NCBI RefSeq assembly: GCF_000002075.1
Contig: NW_004797292.1
Location: forward strand, 1,867,196 to 1,902,919
Direction: 5' to 3'
Source of the DNA: Aplysia californica
Taxonomy: Eukaryota; Mollusca; Gastropoda; Aplysiida; Aplysiidae
DNA: 35,724 nt
In this document: positions 1 through 35,724 of the stretch, in pieces
Layout: each line of letters starts with the position of its first letter
How positions within the stretch are numbered: position 1 is the stretch's first letter
Position numbers and translations under genes: made by a program
Notes under the pieces: generated by a model
Databases searched by the model: none
The model's input: only the letters and a program-made list of their open reading frames with translations
What the model was told of the DNA's origin: nothing

Positions 1-60
<60 letters not shown>
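1..60. repeat. (CT)n microsatellite at the window start
   Basis: Nearly pure CT, one interruption. The window begins inside it, so a contig end is likely. Confidence 0.97.
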
Positions 61-71
61 ATTTTTAAATG

Positions 72-292
72 GCTATGTGTGGTCAACCCTTTTACATGCG
101 TCCCGACATAGTGGAATCAAGCACTCGTCAATTTTTGGGAATGGGGTTTTATTGGTTTCGTCTTAAAGCTTGCTCATTTCTCTTGCGTTCGATGAATAAA
201 CCACCTAAATATCATTTATGGAAGTTAAGATATGTGCAATAGCAGGAGGTGGGGGTCCCCAGGTTTCAGAGGTAAAATTAGCCAGAAAACCG
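72..292 (+). repeat. Dispersed repeat R2, uninterrupted copy
   Basis: It shares tagtggaatca, caatttttggga, taaagctt, aggaggtgggggtc and ggtttcagaggtaaaattag with the reverse complement of 5355-5715. It has no inverted ends that I can place. It lies just left of the last visible exon. Confidence 0.75.
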
Positions 293-515
293 TCATTTTT
301 CCTCAATATTCAATCATTGTAGTAGCCAGCTACTATTTTGGAACCTTTAGCTATAGGCATTTCTTTCAAACATGATTTTCAATGTTAGAAAAAATAATTA
401 TAGTACAATATTTACATTTTTCTGACACATCCATTTCTAGCTGGAAAGTTTGAAAATCTCCTCAAGCAGGCGATATCACTCCTGACAAGTTTACTCGGTA
501 AGAAAAGGGTATATT

Positions 516-590
516 ATGTGTTTTACAGTGCTCACAACTGTATACAGTCATATTATGAGCGCGCGAGGGCTAGGTATGTGCAGACACGAA
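516..590 (-). mobile_element. S1-related SINE fragment, second subfamily
   Basis: It has gttttacagtgctcacaact, cagtcatattatgagcgc and gagggctaggt, matching the variant at 8217 rather than the main S1 type. It is a short 3'-end piece. Confidence 0.55.
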
Positions 591-661
591 GTTCAAAGAG
601 GACCAGCTCACAACACAAAAATCATGAAATACATGACCACAAGATGTCCCCACCCACTGAC

Positions 662-35724
<35,063 letters not shown>

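Overview
This is animal nuclear DNA. It has intron-rich gene structure, GT-AG splicing, and heavy loads of SINEs, LINEs, MITEs and microsatellites. The style (long TG, AG and AAT tracts, RTE-type LINE, tRNA-derived SINEs) suggests an invertebrate, perhaps a mollusc; that placement is inference. The window starts in a (CT)n tract and ends exactly at a unit boundary of a 46-bp tandem array, so it may be a whole contig broken at repeats.

One host gene is recognisable: the minus-strand gene for UNC80, the large scaffold/regulatory subunit of the NALCN sodium-leak channel complex. Seventeen exons (662 to 35724, read right to left) join in frame into 620 codons plus a 13-nt partial exon, covering roughly the middle of the protein. 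Both gene ends lie outside. Every junction is GT-AG, every phase matches, and the joined product aligns nearly without gaps to human UNC80 as I remember it.

The rest is intron. Right part (28.6-35.7 kb): the exon-edge tandem array, two kinds of SINE, a 165-bp dispersed repeat pair and a 106-bp tandem duplication. Middle (18-28.5 kb): densely packed exons with MITEs, a duplicated exon edge carrying a palindromic insert, LINE 3' ends, and long CT, AAT and polypurine tracts. Left part (1-18 kb): a nearly complete RTE-type LINE inserted into an older SINE, TTAA-flanked MITEs, a hairpin element nested in another repeat, and a degenerate tandem array next to an exon.

The most interesting points are: (1) two UNC80 exon edges that have become tandem repeats, copying splice sites; (2) a SINE family whose 3' hairpin shows compensatory base changes between subfamilies; (3) clean nested insertions with visible target-site duplications. 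I found no separate new multi-gene system. No RNA gene, CRISPR array or second host gene can be supported.
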